Notes under the pieces: generated by a model
The model's database searches: none
What the model was told of the DNA's origin: nothing
The model's input: the letters and a program-made list of their open reading frames with translations, nothing else
Part shown: piece after piece, positions 26,971 through 36,154 of the stretch
Layout: every line of letters starts with the position of its first letter
Numbering within the stretch: the first letter of the stretch is position 1
Translations under genes and position numbers: made by a program
Assembly (NCBI RefSeq): GCF_027563465.1
Contig: NZ_JAPFQA010000003.1
Span: forward strand, 1 to 64,000
Direction: 5' to 3'
Origin: Mesorhizobium qingshengii
GTDB lineage: Bacteria > Pseudomonadota > Alphaproteobacteria > Rhizobiales > Rhizobiaceae
Length of the DNA: 64,000 nt

Positions 26971-28143
26971 ATGTCCAAGCTGATCTCCAAATGGAACTAC
27001 CCCACCACCGTCCGCTTCGGCGCCGGGCGCATCAAGGAACTGCCCGAGGTTCTGGCGGCCACCGGCATCAAGCGGCCGCTTTTCGTCACCGATCCGGGCC
27101 TGGCGAAATTGCCGGTCGTCGCGTCGACCCTGAAGATCCTCGACGATGCCAAGGTCCCCTATGGCGTCTTCTCCGAGGTGAGGCCCAACCCGGTCGAATC
27201 CAACCTCACCGCCGGCATCGCCGTGTTCAAGAAGGGCAAGCATGACGGCGTCATCGCCTTCGGCGGCGGCTCGGCGCTCGATCTCGGCAAGCTGATCGCC
27301 TTCCAGGCCGGCCAGACGCGGCCGGTATGGGACTTCGAGGATGTCGACGACTGGTGGACACGCGCCAATTCGGATGCGATCGCACCGATCATCGCGGTGC
27401 CGACCACGGCCGGAACCGGATCGGAGGTCGGCCGCGCCGGCGTCATCACCAACGAGGCGACGCACACCAAGAAGGTCATCTTCCATCCCAAGCTGCTGCC
27501 GGCCATTGTCATTGCCGATCCGGAACTGTCGGTCGGCATGCCTGGCTTCATCACAGCCGGCACCGGCATGGACGCGCTCGCCCACTGTCTCGAAGCCTAT
27601 TGCGCGCCGGGCTATCATCCGATGGCCGACGGCATCGCCGTCGAGGGTGTCCGGCTCGTTTTCGAAAACCTGCCGAAGGCCTATGCCAACGGCAAGGATC
27701 TCGTCGCGCGCGCCCATATGATGAGCGCCGCCGCCATGGGCGCCACCGCCTTCCAGAAGGGGCTCGGCGCCATCCACTCGCTGTCGCATCCGATCGGCGC
27801 GCTCTACGACACCCATCACGGCATGACCAACGCCGTGTTCATGCCCTATGTGCTGGCCTTCAACCGCGATGCCATCGAGGTGCGCATCGCGCGGCTCGCC
27901 GCCTATTGCGGCATCAAGGGTGGCTTTGACGGCTTTGCCAAGGCGATCATCAAGCTGCGCAAGGAATTGAAGGTGCCGCATGCGCTGCCGGGCCTGATCA
28001 AGGGTCTCGACATGGACAAGAAGCGCAAGGGGCTGATCGCGGACATGGCGGTGGTCGATCCGACCGCCGGCGGCAACCCGGTCAAGCTGACCAAGAAGGC
28101 CGCGCTGACGTTGCTCGAAAACGCCATCGCCGGCACGGTCTGA
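26971..28143 (+). CDS. Iron-containing alcohol dehydrogenase
   Basis: A 390-residue group III alcohol dehydrogenase. Visible are the NAD-binding FGGGSALDLGK, VPTTAGTGSEVGRAGVI, and the metal ligands in GTGMDALAHCLEAY, HSLSHPIGALYDTHHG. It starts 17 bases after the aldehyde dehydrogenase, and the two are presumably co-transcribed. An alcohol/aldehyde dehydrogenase pair beside an amine permease and a ligase suggests breakdown of an amino alcohol or similar compound. The 242-base gap that follows contains a PHO box, so the ABC transporter genes downstream are under separate control. Confidence 0.9.
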   Translation: MSKLISKWNYPTTVRFGAGRIKELPEVLAATGIKRPLFVTDPGLAKLPVVASTLKILDDAKVPYGVFSEVRPNPVESNLTAGIAVFKKGKHDGVIAFGGGSALDLGKLIAFQAGQTRPVWDFEDVDDWWTRANSDAIAPIIAVPTTAGTGSEVGRAGVITNEATHTKKVIFHPKLLPAIVIADPELSVGMPGFITAGTGMDALAHCLEAYCAPGYHPMADGIAVEGVRLVFENLPKAYANGKDLVARAHMMSAAAMGATAFQKGLGAIHSLSHPIGALYDTHHGMTNAVFMPYVLAFNRDAIEVRIARLAAYCGIKGGFDGFAKAIIKLRKELKVPHALPGLIKGLDMDKKRKGLIADMAVVDPTAGGNPVKLTKKAALTLLENAIAGTV

Positions 28144-28299
28144 GACGTTTTCCGCGCCGGAAATTGATCTGAAAAGGGGCTACAGAAACAAGGGGGAGGA
28201 TGACGGGCAAGGCAGAAACTAGTTAGCCGGAAAAAGAATCGCGAGGCGATTGCTACATCAGGTTAAAAAGAGTTTACTTTTTCGTACTGCGAGCAGCCG

Positions 28300-28328
28300 G
28301 TTTCATAAAGCTTTCATCTGGCTGTCAC
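28300..28328 (+). promoter_or_regulatory. PHO box, three 7-mers at 11-bp spacing
   Basis: GTTTCAT (28300), CTTTCAT (28311) and CTGTCAC (28322) repeat every 11 bases with four-base A/T-containing spacers. The PhoB consensus is CTGTCAT-N4-CTGTCAT, so spacing and sequence match well. It ends 57 bases before the substrate-binding protein start. This predicts induction of the ABC operon by phosphate starvation through PhoB. Confidence 0.75.
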
Positions 28329-28385
28329 ATGAAAACGCTACCGCATCGCAGGCGTCCAACGGCGTCAGTTCAACGGAGAGAACAC

Positions 28386-29492
28386 ATGTTCAAATTCACG
28401 GGGAAGGTGCTTTCCCTTTCGGCCGCGGCGCTTTTTGCGTCGACGGTGATTTCGTCCTCGGCTTCGATGGACGATCTCGTCAAGGCCGCGAAGGCAGAAG
28501 GCCAGCTCACCACCATCGCCCTGCCGCATGACTGGTGCGGCTACGGCGACGTCATCGCCGGCTTCAAGGCGAAGTATCCGGAAATCACCATCAACGAACT
28601 CAACCCCGATGCCGGTTCCGGCGATGAGGTCGAGGCGATCAAGGCCAACAAGGACAACAAGGGCCCGCAGGCTCCCGACGTCATCGACGTCGGCCTGTCG
28701 TTTGGTCCGTCCGCCAAGAAGGACGGCCTGATCCAGGCCTACAAGGTGTCGACCTGGGACTCGATCCCCGACAGCGCCAAGGATGCGGAAGGGTTTTGGA
28801 CCGGCGACTATTACGGCGTGCTTTCCTTCCAGGTGAACAAGGACCTGGTCAAGGAATCGCCGAAGGACTGGGCCGACCTGCTGAAGCCGGAATTCGCCAA
28901 CTCGGTAGCCCTTGCCGGTGATCCGCGCGCCTCGAACCAGGCCATCCAGGCGGTCTACGCCGCCGGCCTGTCGTCAGGCGCCGCCGCTGGCGAAGCCGCC
29001 GGCACCGCCGGCCTCGACTACTTCAAGAAGCTCAACGCCGCCGGCAACTTCGTGCCGGTCATCGGCAAGGCCGCCACGCTCGCCCAGGGCCAGACCCCGA
29101 TCCTCGTCACCTGGGACTACAACGCGCTCGCCGGCCGCGACACGCTGAAGGGCAACCCGCCCGTCGACGTCGTCGTGCCGAAGACCGGTGTCGTCGCCGG
29201 CGTCTATGTGCAGGCGATCAGCGCCTTTGCGCCGCATCCGAATGCAGCCAAGCTCTGGCTGGAATACCTCTATTCCGACGAAGGTCAGGTCGCCTGGCTG
29301 AAGGGCTATTGCCACCCGATCCGCTTCAACGATCTCGCCAAGAACGGCAAGATCCCGGCGGACGTGCTGGCCAAGCTGCCGCCGGCCGAGTCCTATGCGG
29401 CCGCGGTGTTCCCGACGCTCGACGAGCAGGGCAAGGCCAAGGAAGCCATCACCAAGAACTGGGACGCCGTTGTCGGCGCCAACGTCAAGTAA
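28386..29492 (+). CDS. ABC transporter substrate-binding protein, family 1 (PotD/phosphonate-like)
   Basis: A periplasmic binding protein of 368 residues. The signal peptide is KFTGKVLSLSAAALFASTVISSSAS (lysines, hydrophobic core, Ala/Ser cleavage region, split here by description only). The body has the family-1 pattern DWCGYGDVIAGFKAKYP near the N-terminus and YYGVLSFQVNK. It belongs with iron(III)/polyamine/2-aminoethylphosphonate binding proteins. CGGAGAGAAC precedes ATG 28386. An in-frame ATG at 28329 overlaps the PHO-box region and is rejected. PhoB control makes a phosphorus-containing ligand attractive. Confidence 0.88.
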   Translation: MFKFTGKVLSLSAAALFASTVISSSASMDDLVKAAKAEGQLTTIALPHDWCGYGDVIAGFKAKYPEITINELNPDAGSGDEVEAIKANKDNKGPQAPDVIDVGLSFGPSAKKDGLIQAYKVSTWDSIPDSAKDAEGFWTGDYYGVLSFQVNKDLVKESPKDWADLLKPEFANSVALAGDPRASNQAIQAVYAAGLSSGAAAGEAAGTAGLDYFKKLNAAGNFVPVIGKAATLAQGQTPILVTWDYNALAGRDTLKGNPPVDVVVPKTGVVAGVYVQAISAFAPHPNAAKLWLEYLYSDEGQVAWLKGYCHPIRFNDLAKNGKIPADVLAKLPPAESYAAAVFPTLDEQGKAKEAITKNWDAVVGANVK

Positions 29493-29505
29493 CACTTGAA
29501 ATCGA

Positions 29506-29531
29506 TCCGGGCGGCCCCATGGCCGCCCGGA
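29506..29531 (+). other. Hairpin between binding-protein and permease genes
   Basis: Eleven-base perfect stem (TCCGGGCGGCC with GGCCGCCCGGA) around CCAT, 13 bases after the binding-protein stop and with no T tract. Such hairpins commonly stabilise the abundant binding-protein message against 3' decay and lower permease expression. A comparable hairpin is in the second ABC operon at 43747. Confidence 0.55.
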
Positions 29532-29556
29532 CTCCCTCGATGACGGTAGCTGGCGC

Positions 29557-30471
29557 ATGACCGATCTCTCGCTTTCCAATCAGGCCATCGCGGGGAAGAC
29601 CGTGCCCCCCGGTGAGGCGCGCGCCTTGCGGCTGCCGACGCAATGGCTTGGCGTCGCGCCGTTCTTCATCTTCGCCATCATGTTCCTGATCCTGCCCACG
29701 CTTTATCTGATGCTGGGCGCGTTCCAGAATGATGCGGGTGAGTTCACCTTCGAGAATATTGCGGCGCTGGCACAGCCGTCGATCGTCGCCGCCTACTGGA
29801 TTTCGATCAAGGTCAGTCTGGCCTCGTCGCTGATCGGCGCCTTTGCGGGCCTGGCGATTGCCATCGCCATCGTGCGCGGCGGCCTGCCGGACTGGATACG
29901 TTCGGCGACACTGACGTTTTCCGGCGTCGCCTCCAATTTTGCCGGCGTGCCGCTGGCCTTCGCCTTCCTTGCCACGCTCGGCCGGCTCGGCCTGGCGACG
30001 GTGCTCCTGAACACATTGTTCGGCCTCAACATCTATGCGCACGGCTTCAACATCCTGTCGTTCTGGGGCCTGACGCTGACCTATGTCTATTTCCAGATCC
30101 CGCTGATGGTGGTCATCATCGTGCCAGCCATTGACGGGCTGAAGAAGGAATGGGGCGAGGCCGCCGCGACGCTGGGCGCGACCATGGCGCAGTACTGGCG
30201 CATGGTGGTCATTCCGGTGATCTGGCCGAGTTTCCTCGGCACCGTGATCCTGTTGTTCGCCAATGCCTTCGGCGCCATCGCCACTGCCTATGCGTTGACC
30301 GGCTCGTCGCTCAACATCGTGCCGATCCTGCTCTATGCCCAGATCCGTGGAGATGTGCTGCACAATGCCCATCTCGGCTATGCCATCGCCTTCGGCATGA
30401 TCGTCATCACCGGTCTTGCCAATGTCTTCTACATCTGGTTCCGCACCCGTTCCGAGAGGTGGCTCAAATGA
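29557..30471 (+). CDS. ABC transporter permease
   Basis: A 304-residue inner-membrane permease with six main helices and the EAA loop (EWGEAAATLGATMAQYWRMVVIPVIWPSF) that docks the ATPase. The first 35 residues are a soluble N-terminal extension. It belongs to the PotB/thiamine/iron permease group. It overlaps the second permease by four bases (ATGA), and the ATPase follows. Partner of the family-1 binding protein upstream. Confidence 0.9.
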   Translation: MTDLSLSNQAIAGKTVPPGEARALRLPTQWLGVAPFFIFAIMFLILPTLYLMLGAFQNDAGEFTFENIAALAQPSIVAAYWISIKVSLASSLIGAFAGLAIAIAIVRGGLPDWIRSATLTFSGVASNFAGVPLAFAFLATLGRLGLATVLLNTLFGLNIYAHGFNILSFWGLTLTYVYFQIPLMVVIIVPAIDGLKKEWGEAAATLGATMAQYWRMVVIPVIWPSFLGTVILLFANAFGAIATAYALTGSSLNIVPILLYAQIRGDVLHNAHLGYAIAFGMIVITGLANVFYIWFRTRSERWLK

Positions 30472-31259
30472 AGGCCGGCAGGTTCTGGTCCTGGGTCGTC
30501 TTCGCGCTGGGCGCGGCCTATTTCTTCATTCCGCTGATCGCGACGGTGGAGTTCTCCATGCGCATGCGGCGCGGCGTCTATTCCTTCGACGCCTACAAGG
30601 TCGTATTGGGCGACGCACGCTTCCAGGCGACGTTCGGCTATTCGGTGCTTGCCGCCATCTTCACCATCATCCTCGGCGTGCTCATCGTGGTGCCGGCTGC
30701 CTACTGGATCCGGCTTCGCCTGCCGCAACTCAGGCCGGTCGTCGAGTTCATCACCCTGCTGCCGCTGGTCATCCCGGCCATCGTCATCGTCTTCGGCTAT
30801 ATCAGAATGTATGGCTCGAATTCACCGCTGCCGTTCCTGGCGACCGACACGGGCACCAATGCCTTGCTGGTCATCGGTTATGCGACACTGGCGCTGCCTT
30901 ATATGTATCGAGCCGTCGATACCGGTCTGCGGACCATCGACGTGCGCACACTGACGGAGGCGGCGCAGATTCTGGGCGCCGGCTGGGGAACGATCATCAC
31001 CCGCGTCATCCTGCCCAACGTGCTGATCGCGGTGCTCTCTGGCGCCTTCCTCACCTTCGCGATCGTCATCGGCGAATTCACCATGGCGAGCCTGCTCAAT
31101 CGGCCGGCTTTCGGTCCCTACCTGCAAAACATCGGTGCCAACCGCGCCTACGAGCCGGCGGCCCTCGCCATCATCGCCTTCGCCATCACCTGGGGGTGCA
31201 TGTCGTTGATCCAGATCCTGTCACGCTTCGCGCCGAAATCGGCCAACCGCCCGAACTGA
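30468..31259 (+). CDS. ABC transporter permease
   Basis: A 263-residue permease with six helices, PotC-like. The EAA loop is TLTEAAQILGAGWGTIITRVILPNV. ATG 30468 overlaps the stop of the first permease (ATGA), which fixes the start. A longer in-frame extension to 30150 is only a shadow inside the first permease. The ATPase gene begins 16 bases downstream. Confidence 0.9.
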   Translation: MKAGRFWSWVVFALGAAYFFIPLIATVEFSMRMRRGVYSFDAYKVVLGDARFQATFGYSVLAAIFTIILGVLIVVPAAYWIRLRLPQLRPVVEFITLLPLVIPAIVIVFGYIRMYGSNSPLPFLATDTGTNALLVIGYATLALPYMYRAVDTGLRTIDVRTLTEAAQILGAGWGTIITRVILPNVLIAVLSGAFLTFAIVIGEFTMASLLNRPAFGPYLQNIGANRAYEPAALAIIAFAITWGCMSLIQILSRFAPKSANRPN

Positions 31260-31275
31260 TCGAAAGAACAACTCC

Positions 31276-32340
31276 ATGGCCGACCCGTTCCTCTCCATCC
31301 AGCACGTTCGAAAGTCCTTCGGCGCCACTACGGTCGTGGAGGATTTCAATCTCGACGTCGAGCGCGGCGAATTTGTCTCCTTCCTCGGACCGTCCGGTTG
31401 CGGCAAGACCACCGTGCTGCGCATGGTCGCCGGCTTCGAGGAGCCGAGCGCCGGCAAGATCGTCGTAGGCGGCAAGGACATCACAAGGCTGAAGCCCAAC
31501 CAGCGCAATGTCGGCATGGTGTTCCAGGCCTATGCGCTGTTCCCGAACCTGACCGTGGCGCAGAATATCGGCTTCGGCTTGAAGGTCGCGGGCATGTCCA
31601 AGGCGGACATCGATGTCCGTGTCGCCGAAATGCTGGGCATCATCAAGCTGCCACAGATGGCGGACCGCTATCCCTATCAGCTTTCGGGCGGTCAGCAGCA
31701 GCGCATCGCGCTGGCCCGCGCCATCGCGCCCAAGCCGAAATTGCTGCTGCTCGACGAGCCGCTGTCGGCGCTCGACGCCAAGGTGCGCGTGTCACTGCGC
31801 GAGGAAATCCGCTCGATCCAGAAGAAGCTCGGCATCACCACCATTTTCGTGACGCACGACCAGGAAGAGGCGCTGTCGATCTCGGATCGCATCGCAGTCA
31901 TGTATGGCGGCAAGGCCGAGCAGGTGGGTACGCCGTTCGAGATCTACAACCGCCCGGCAACCAAGTTCGTCGCCAATTTCGTTGGCACGCTGAACGTGCT
32001 GGAAGGCACCGTCACCGACGCCGCGTCGGGCAAGGTCCGCGTCAACAGCGAGGAAGTCCTGCTCAAGGGCAAGCTCAACGGTTCCAAGTCGGGCGACACG
32101 CTGTCGCTGGCGCTGCGGCCCGAGGCAATTTCGCTTGGCCGACAGCCCGGCCGCGACTCCAGCCTTTCGGGCGAAATCTCCGAAGTGCATTTCCTGGGTT
32201 CGGTGATCCGGGTTCGGGTCGGTATTGGCGGCAACACGGTCTCGCTCGACACGTTCAACAGCCCGGCAACGCCGCCGCCAGCGGTCGGCGAGAAGGCCGA
32301 GATTTCGTTTTCGTCGAGCGATATGCTGGTGCTGCATTAG
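31276..32340 (+). CDS. ABC transporter ATP-binding protein
   Basis: A 354-residue ATPase. Walker A GPSGCGKT is at residues 38-45, the signature LSGGQQQR at about 136, and Walker B LLLLDEP follows, with D-loop SALDAK and H-switch THDQEEA. The C-terminal 110 residues form a TOBE-type regulatory domain (VLEGTVTDAASGKVRVN, LALRPEAISLG), as in PotA and FbpC-type importers. It completes a four-gene importer with the PHO-box promoter. Substrate possibilities are polyamine, 2-aminoethylphosphonate or another phospho-compound. Confidence 0.92.
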   Translation: MADPFLSIQHVRKSFGATTVVEDFNLDVERGEFVSFLGPSGCGKTTVLRMVAGFEEPSAGKIVVGGKDITRLKPNQRNVGMVFQAYALFPNLTVAQNIGFGLKVAGMSKADIDVRVAEMLGIIKLPQMADRYPYQLSGGQQQRIALARAIAPKPKLLLLDEPLSALDAKVRVSLREEIRSIQKKLGITTIFVTHDQEEALSISDRIAVMYGGKAEQVGTPFEIYNRPATKFVANFVGTLNVLEGTVTDAASGKVRVNSEEVLLKGKLNGSKSGDTLSLALRPEAISLGRQPGRDSSLSGEISEVHFLGSVIRVRVGIGGNTVSLDTFNSPATPPPAVGEKAEISFSSSDMLVLH

Positions 32341-32735
32341 GCCGTGCCGATATTCAGGTGATGCCGACCTGCGAGTGCCGGTTTCCAGCGCTTCCGGCGC
32401 TCACATGCTTCAAGTACGCTCCGCTCCGGGTATCGGAAGCCACCTTGTTTGGTCGCTTCGCGCCCGTCTTCGACACCGCCTCGGCCTGACCTGAATCTCG
32501 ACACACCCTGGCCTGCCCAAATCGGGCGTTTTCGAGCCGGCGCTATGAGCGGCCGCACCGCTATCTGAAAGCCAGGCAGCGCTTCCATCGGCGCGGTGTG
32601 GGCTTGTGCGGCATGCTGGGAGCAGTACGCCACAAGTTCCAGGCGTTCCGCCAGTCGGCCTGTACGCGATGACCAATCAACGGCATGGTGTTGGCCAGCT
32701 ACTGCCGCCAGTTCTGCTTCCGGATATAACGAGCC
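32341..32735. other. 395-bp gene-free stretch with palindromic remnant
   Basis: No convincing gene on either strand. The left part contains an imperfect palindrome: GGTTTCC (32380-32386) pairs with GGAAGCC (32435-32441) around an inner AGCGC-TTCCG-GCGCT hairpin (32387-32401). It looks like another family of rhizobial intergenic repeats. The short motif GATATTCAGG at 32349 recurs at 60673. The right part (32500-32735) shows nothing recognisable beyond a possible promoter for the antiporter gene. Confidence 0.4.
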
Positions 32736-34286
32736 ATGGCTCTTTTCGAACTCACACTTGTCCTCCTGCTGATCGCCGTCGCGCTGACGGGACTGTCGCG
32801 ACGGCTGGAGATTCCTTATCCGTCCCTGCTGGCTTTGGCCGGGGTTGGGATTGCCTTCCTGCCTGGCGCGCCGATGATCGAGATCGACCCGGAGCTGGCG
32901 CTGGCGTTGTTCATTGCCCCGGTGCTTCTGGATGCGGCCTACGATACATCGTTGCGGGATCTCAACCGCTACCGGTTGCCGCTCGTGGCCCTGGCGCTCG
33001 GCGCAGTCATCTTCACCACGGCGGTCGTTGCTTTCGTCGGCTGGAAAATGGCCGGACTGCCGGTCGCCGCGGCGATTGCGCTCGGCGCCATCGTTGCGCC
33101 GCCCGACGCGGTCGCGGCGTCGGCCGTGCTCGGGCAGTTCAAGGTGCCGCACCGCATCACCGCCATCCTGCAGGGCGAGAGCCTGCTCAACGATGCCACC
33201 GCGCTCCTGATCTACAGGTTGGCGGTTTCGGCAACACTTGGCTCGATCATGCTGAGCAACGCCATTCCGACGATCCTGCTGTCAACCATAGGCAGTCTGG
33301 TCGCGGGCTATCTGCTTGGCCGCTTTTCGCTGCTGACGCTTACCCGTATCGAGGATGCGGCAAGCAGCACGGTGGTGCAGTTCGCCGGGACATTCGCAGT
33401 CTGGATCCTGGCCGACAGGCTGGGCCTTTCGGCCATCATCACCATCGTCGTCTATGCCATGACCCTCGCGCGGAGGGCGCCGCGCCGCATATCGGCAAGG
33501 AGACGTGTCAGCACCTATTCGGTGTGGGAGTCGGCGGTCTTCGTGCTCAACGTGCTGGCCTTTGTGCTGATGGGCCTGCAGGCACGGTCGATCGTCGGCC
33601 GGCTTGCCGGGGAAGGCCAGGGCGAAGCATTCGTCTTTGCCGCAACGGTGCTGGCCGTCGTCATCGTGTCGCGCCTCGCCTGGGTGTTGGGTTACGGCGT
33701 GATCATCAGATGGCTTGCCGGGTTCGGCAGCGAGGACCAAAGGCGAGAAGCGCCGTCGGTTCGCGGCGGCCTGCTCATCGGCTGGTGCGGCATGCGCGGC
33801 CTGGTAACGCTGGTTGCGGCCTTTGCCCTGCCGGCCAATTTCCCTGGCCGCGATCCGATCGTGCTTGCCGCCTTCGCGGTCGTTCTCGGCACGCTGGTGC
33901 TGCAAGGCATGACGTTGAAGCCGCTGCTGCGCCTGCTCAACCTCGATCCGGACACGACAGTCGACCGCGAAGTGGCGCGGGCGCGCGTCGCCATCATGCA
34001 GGCCGCGCTCAACGTGTTGAGCGGCAAGACATCGAATGCGGCCGCCGCCGTCCGCGAGCAGTATACGGCCCAGCGCACGATCGCCGAAAACCCGGAAAAC
34101 GCGCAAGCGGCGACGGAGTATGACCGGCTGCGCCTCTATGCCATCAAAAGCCAGCGCGACGCGCTGGAGGAACTGCGCCGCAACGGCACGATCGGCGACG
34201 AAGCCTACCATCGCCTGGAAGAGGAAATCGACTGGTCGGAACTGGCGGCCTCGCCCGCTGGGCGGTTCCAGCCTCTTACCACATAG
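32736..34286 (+). CDS. Na+/H+ antiporter, CPA1 family
   Basis: A 516-residue membrane antiporter with about twelve helices over residues 1-400. The family motifs GAIVAPPDAVAA and QGESLLNDATALLIYR are intact, and GWCGMRGLVTLVAAFALP is the conserved late transmembrane block. The last 110 residues form a hydrophilic cytoplasmic tail with coiled-coil-like character (ARARVAIMQAALNVLSG, YDRLRLYAIKSQRDALEELR). It exports Na+ or K+ in exchange for protons and aids pH and salt tolerance. It is a stand-alone gene after a long gap. Confidence 0.9.
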   Translation: MALFELTLVLLLIAVALTGLSRRLEIPYPSLLALAGVGIAFLPGAPMIEIDPELALALFIAPVLLDAAYDTSLRDLNRYRLPLVALALGAVIFTTAVVAFVGWKMAGLPVAAAIALGAIVAPPDAVAASAVLGQFKVPHRITAILQGESLLNDATALLIYRLAVSATLGSIMLSNAIPTILLSTIGSLVAGYLLGRFSLLTLTRIEDAASSTVVQFAGTFAVWILADRLGLSAIITIVVYAMTLARRAPRRISARRRVSTYSVWESAVFVLNVLAFVLMGLQARSIVGRLAGEGQGEAFVFAATVLAVVIVSRLAWVLGYGVIIRWLAGFGSEDQRREAPSVRGGLLIGWCGMRGLVTLVAAFALPANFPGRDPIVLAAFAVVLGTLVLQGMTLKPLLRLLNLDPDTTVDREVARARVAIMQAALNVLSGKTSNAAAAVREQYTAQRTIAENPENAQAATEYDRLRLYAIKSQRDALEELRRNGTIGDEAYHRLEEEIDWSELAASPAGRFQPLTT

Positions 34287-34383
34287 GGTGTCTGCTCCTG
34301 GCCCAGCCACGCCATCGTGGCGGTCCATTGCAAGGCCATCGCCGAACCGTTACTGCCAACATCGAAATTGAGCCGGATAAGCA

Positions 34384-35301
34384 ATGAAGCTGGTCAGCTA
34401 CAACATCCAGTACGGATTCGGCGGTGACGGTCACTATGATCTTTCGCGTGCCGCGCGCGTCATTGCGGGCGCCGATATCATTGCCTTGCAGGAAGTCGAG
34501 CGCCATTGGCAGCGCAGCAATTTCGACGACCAGCCGGAGCAGCTTTCCCGCCTCTTGCCGGACTATCACTGGGTCTATGGTCCGGCCTTCGACATGGACG
34601 CCAGCGAACGGCATGACGGCCGGATCGTCAACCGTCGCCGGCAGTTCGGCACCATGGTGCTGTCGAAGCTGCCGATCATCTGGTCACGGCTGCATGCGCT
34701 GCCGATGCGCCGTACGCTGCGGCCGCTCAACACGCGTAACGCGGCGCTCGAATGCATGATCCGCACGCCGGCGGGTCCGGTGCGGGTGCTGTCGCTGCAT
34801 CTCGCGCATATCGCGGCCGAGGAGCGGCTGGAGCAGATCGACTATCTGCTTGCCGAGCACCGCCGGGCGCCTTCCGATGGCGGCCCGTGGAGCGGCATCG
34901 ATGACGAGCCGGCGCGCAACTGGACCAGCGGCGAAGCCGAGCCGGAGAACCCGCTGGCGGCGATCTGGATGGGTGACTTCAACATGGAACCGGGCAGCGC
35001 CGAATACCGCCGCATCGTCGGCAGCACGCCCTATCATCGCGGAGCCGCCTATCTCGACGGCTTCATCGATGCCGCTGCCGTCGCCAGCGAGCCGGCCGCG
35101 GATTTCCACACCCATGTGAAGACCATCGACGGCAAGCTCACCAAGCGCCGGCTTGATCATTGCTTCGTTGGCGGCATGTTCGCCGGGCGCGTGCGCTCGG
35201 TCAGCGCCGATATCGGCGAGGTTGCGTCGGACCATTTCCCGCTGCGGATCGACATCGACCTGGAGACCTCTGGCATCGCCGCCACCTCTGGAGGCCGATG
35301 A
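34384..35301 (+). CDS. Endonuclease/exonuclease/phosphatase (EEP) family protein
   Basis: A 305-residue phosphoesterase of the EEP superfamily (exonuclease III/sphingomyelinase fold). Active-site blocks are SYNIQYG, ALQEVERHW (metal glutamate), LSLHLAH, WMGDFNMEPG and the C-terminal RLDHCFVG and SDHFPL. There is no signal peptide, so it is cytosolic. The likely substrate is a phosphodiester such as a lipid head group or nucleic acid, and the sequence does not distinguish. It starts with ATG 34384, 97 bases after the antiporter gene, and is followed closely by a DMT-type transporter gene. Confidence 0.85.
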   Translation: MKLVSYNIQYGFGGDGHYDLSRAARVIAGADIIALQEVERHWQRSNFDDQPEQLSRLLPDYHWVYGPAFDMDASERHDGRIVNRRRQFGTMVLSKLPIIWSRLHALPMRRTLRPLNTRNAALECMIRTPAGPVRVLSLHLAHIAAEERLEQIDYLLAEHRRAPSDGGPWSGIDDEPARNWTSGEAEPENPLAAIWMGDFNMEPGSAEYRRIVGSTPYHRGAAYLDGFIDAAAVASEPAADFHTHVKTIDGKLTKRRLDHCFVGGMFAGRVRSVSADIGEVASDHFPLRIDIDLETSGIAATSGGR

Positions 35302-35308
35302 GCCGCAC

Positions 35309-36154
35309 ATGACCTTGTTCGTCTTTTTCGCGGTGCTAGCCGCCGCCGCCATGCACGCGATCTGGAACGCGCTGGTCAAGGTGCATCTCGACCGCTTCCT
35401 GTCGATCACGCTGATGACGCTCGGCATGGGCAGTGCTGCGCTCATTGCGCTGCCTTTCGTCGAGGTGCCGAAAGCGGAAGTGTGGCCCTACATCATCGCC
35501 TCTGTCTTCTTCCACATGGGCTACCGGACATTCCTCATCGGCGCCTACAAGGCCGGCGATTTCGCCCAGACCTATCCGCTGGCGCGCGGCACCGCGCCAC
35601 TGCTCGCGGCTCTCGGCGGCATGGTGGTGGTCAAGGAGGTTCCTGCGCCGCTTGCCATTCTCGGCATCGCTCTGTTGTCGGCCGGCACGCTGGTGATGTC
35701 GTTTCGCGGTGGCGCGCATCTGGAAAAGCTGAACCTGCGCGCCGTCGGTTTCGCGCTTGGCACCTCGATCTTCATCGCCAGTTACACGCTGTCGGACGGC
35801 AGTGGCGCGCGGCTCGCCGCCACCGCGTCGAGCTATGCCGCCTGGCTGTTCATCTGCGACGCGCTATGGGCGCTGGTGCTGTGCATCGTCTTCCGTGGGC
35901 CGCGGTCGCTGCCGGTGCTGGCGCGCGACTGGAAGACGGGGCTGTTCACCGGTGTGCTCAGTGGCGCTGCCTACTGGATCGTGATGTGGGCGATGACCAA
36001 GGCTCCGATCGCCTCGGTGGCGTCACTGCGCGAGACCTCGATCCTGTTCGCGATGATGATCTCGGTTTTCGCGCTCGGCGAGAAGATGACCGGCTGGCGC
36101 GGCGCCGCCGCGCTCAGCATCGTCGCCGGTGTCGTGGCACTTCGACTGGGATAA
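35309..36154 (+). CDS. EamA/DMT-family transporter
   Basis: A 281-residue membrane protein with ten predicted helices in two repeated halves, as in the drug/metabolite transporter superfamily (YKAGDFAQTYPLARGTAPLL in the first half, IASVASLRETSILFAMMISV in the second). ATG 35309 lies eight bases after the previous stop, with GGAGG upstream inside that gene's end, so the two are an operon. A longer frame back to 35153 is overlap with the EEP gene. Substrate unknown; exporters of amino acids or metabolites are typical. Confidence 0.87.
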   Translation: MTLFVFFAVLAAAAMHAIWNALVKVHLDRFLSITLMTLGMGSAALIALPFVEVPKAEVWPYIIASVFFHMGYRTFLIGAYKAGDFAQTYPLARGTAPLLAALGGMVVVKEVPAPLAILGIALLSAGTLVMSFRGGAHLEKLNLRAVGFALGTSIFIASYTLSDGSGARLAATASSYAAWLFICDALWALVLCIVFRGPRSLPVLARDWKTGLFTGVLSGAAYWIVMWAMTKAPIASVASLRETSILFAMMISVFALGEKMTGWRGAAALSIVAGVVALRLG

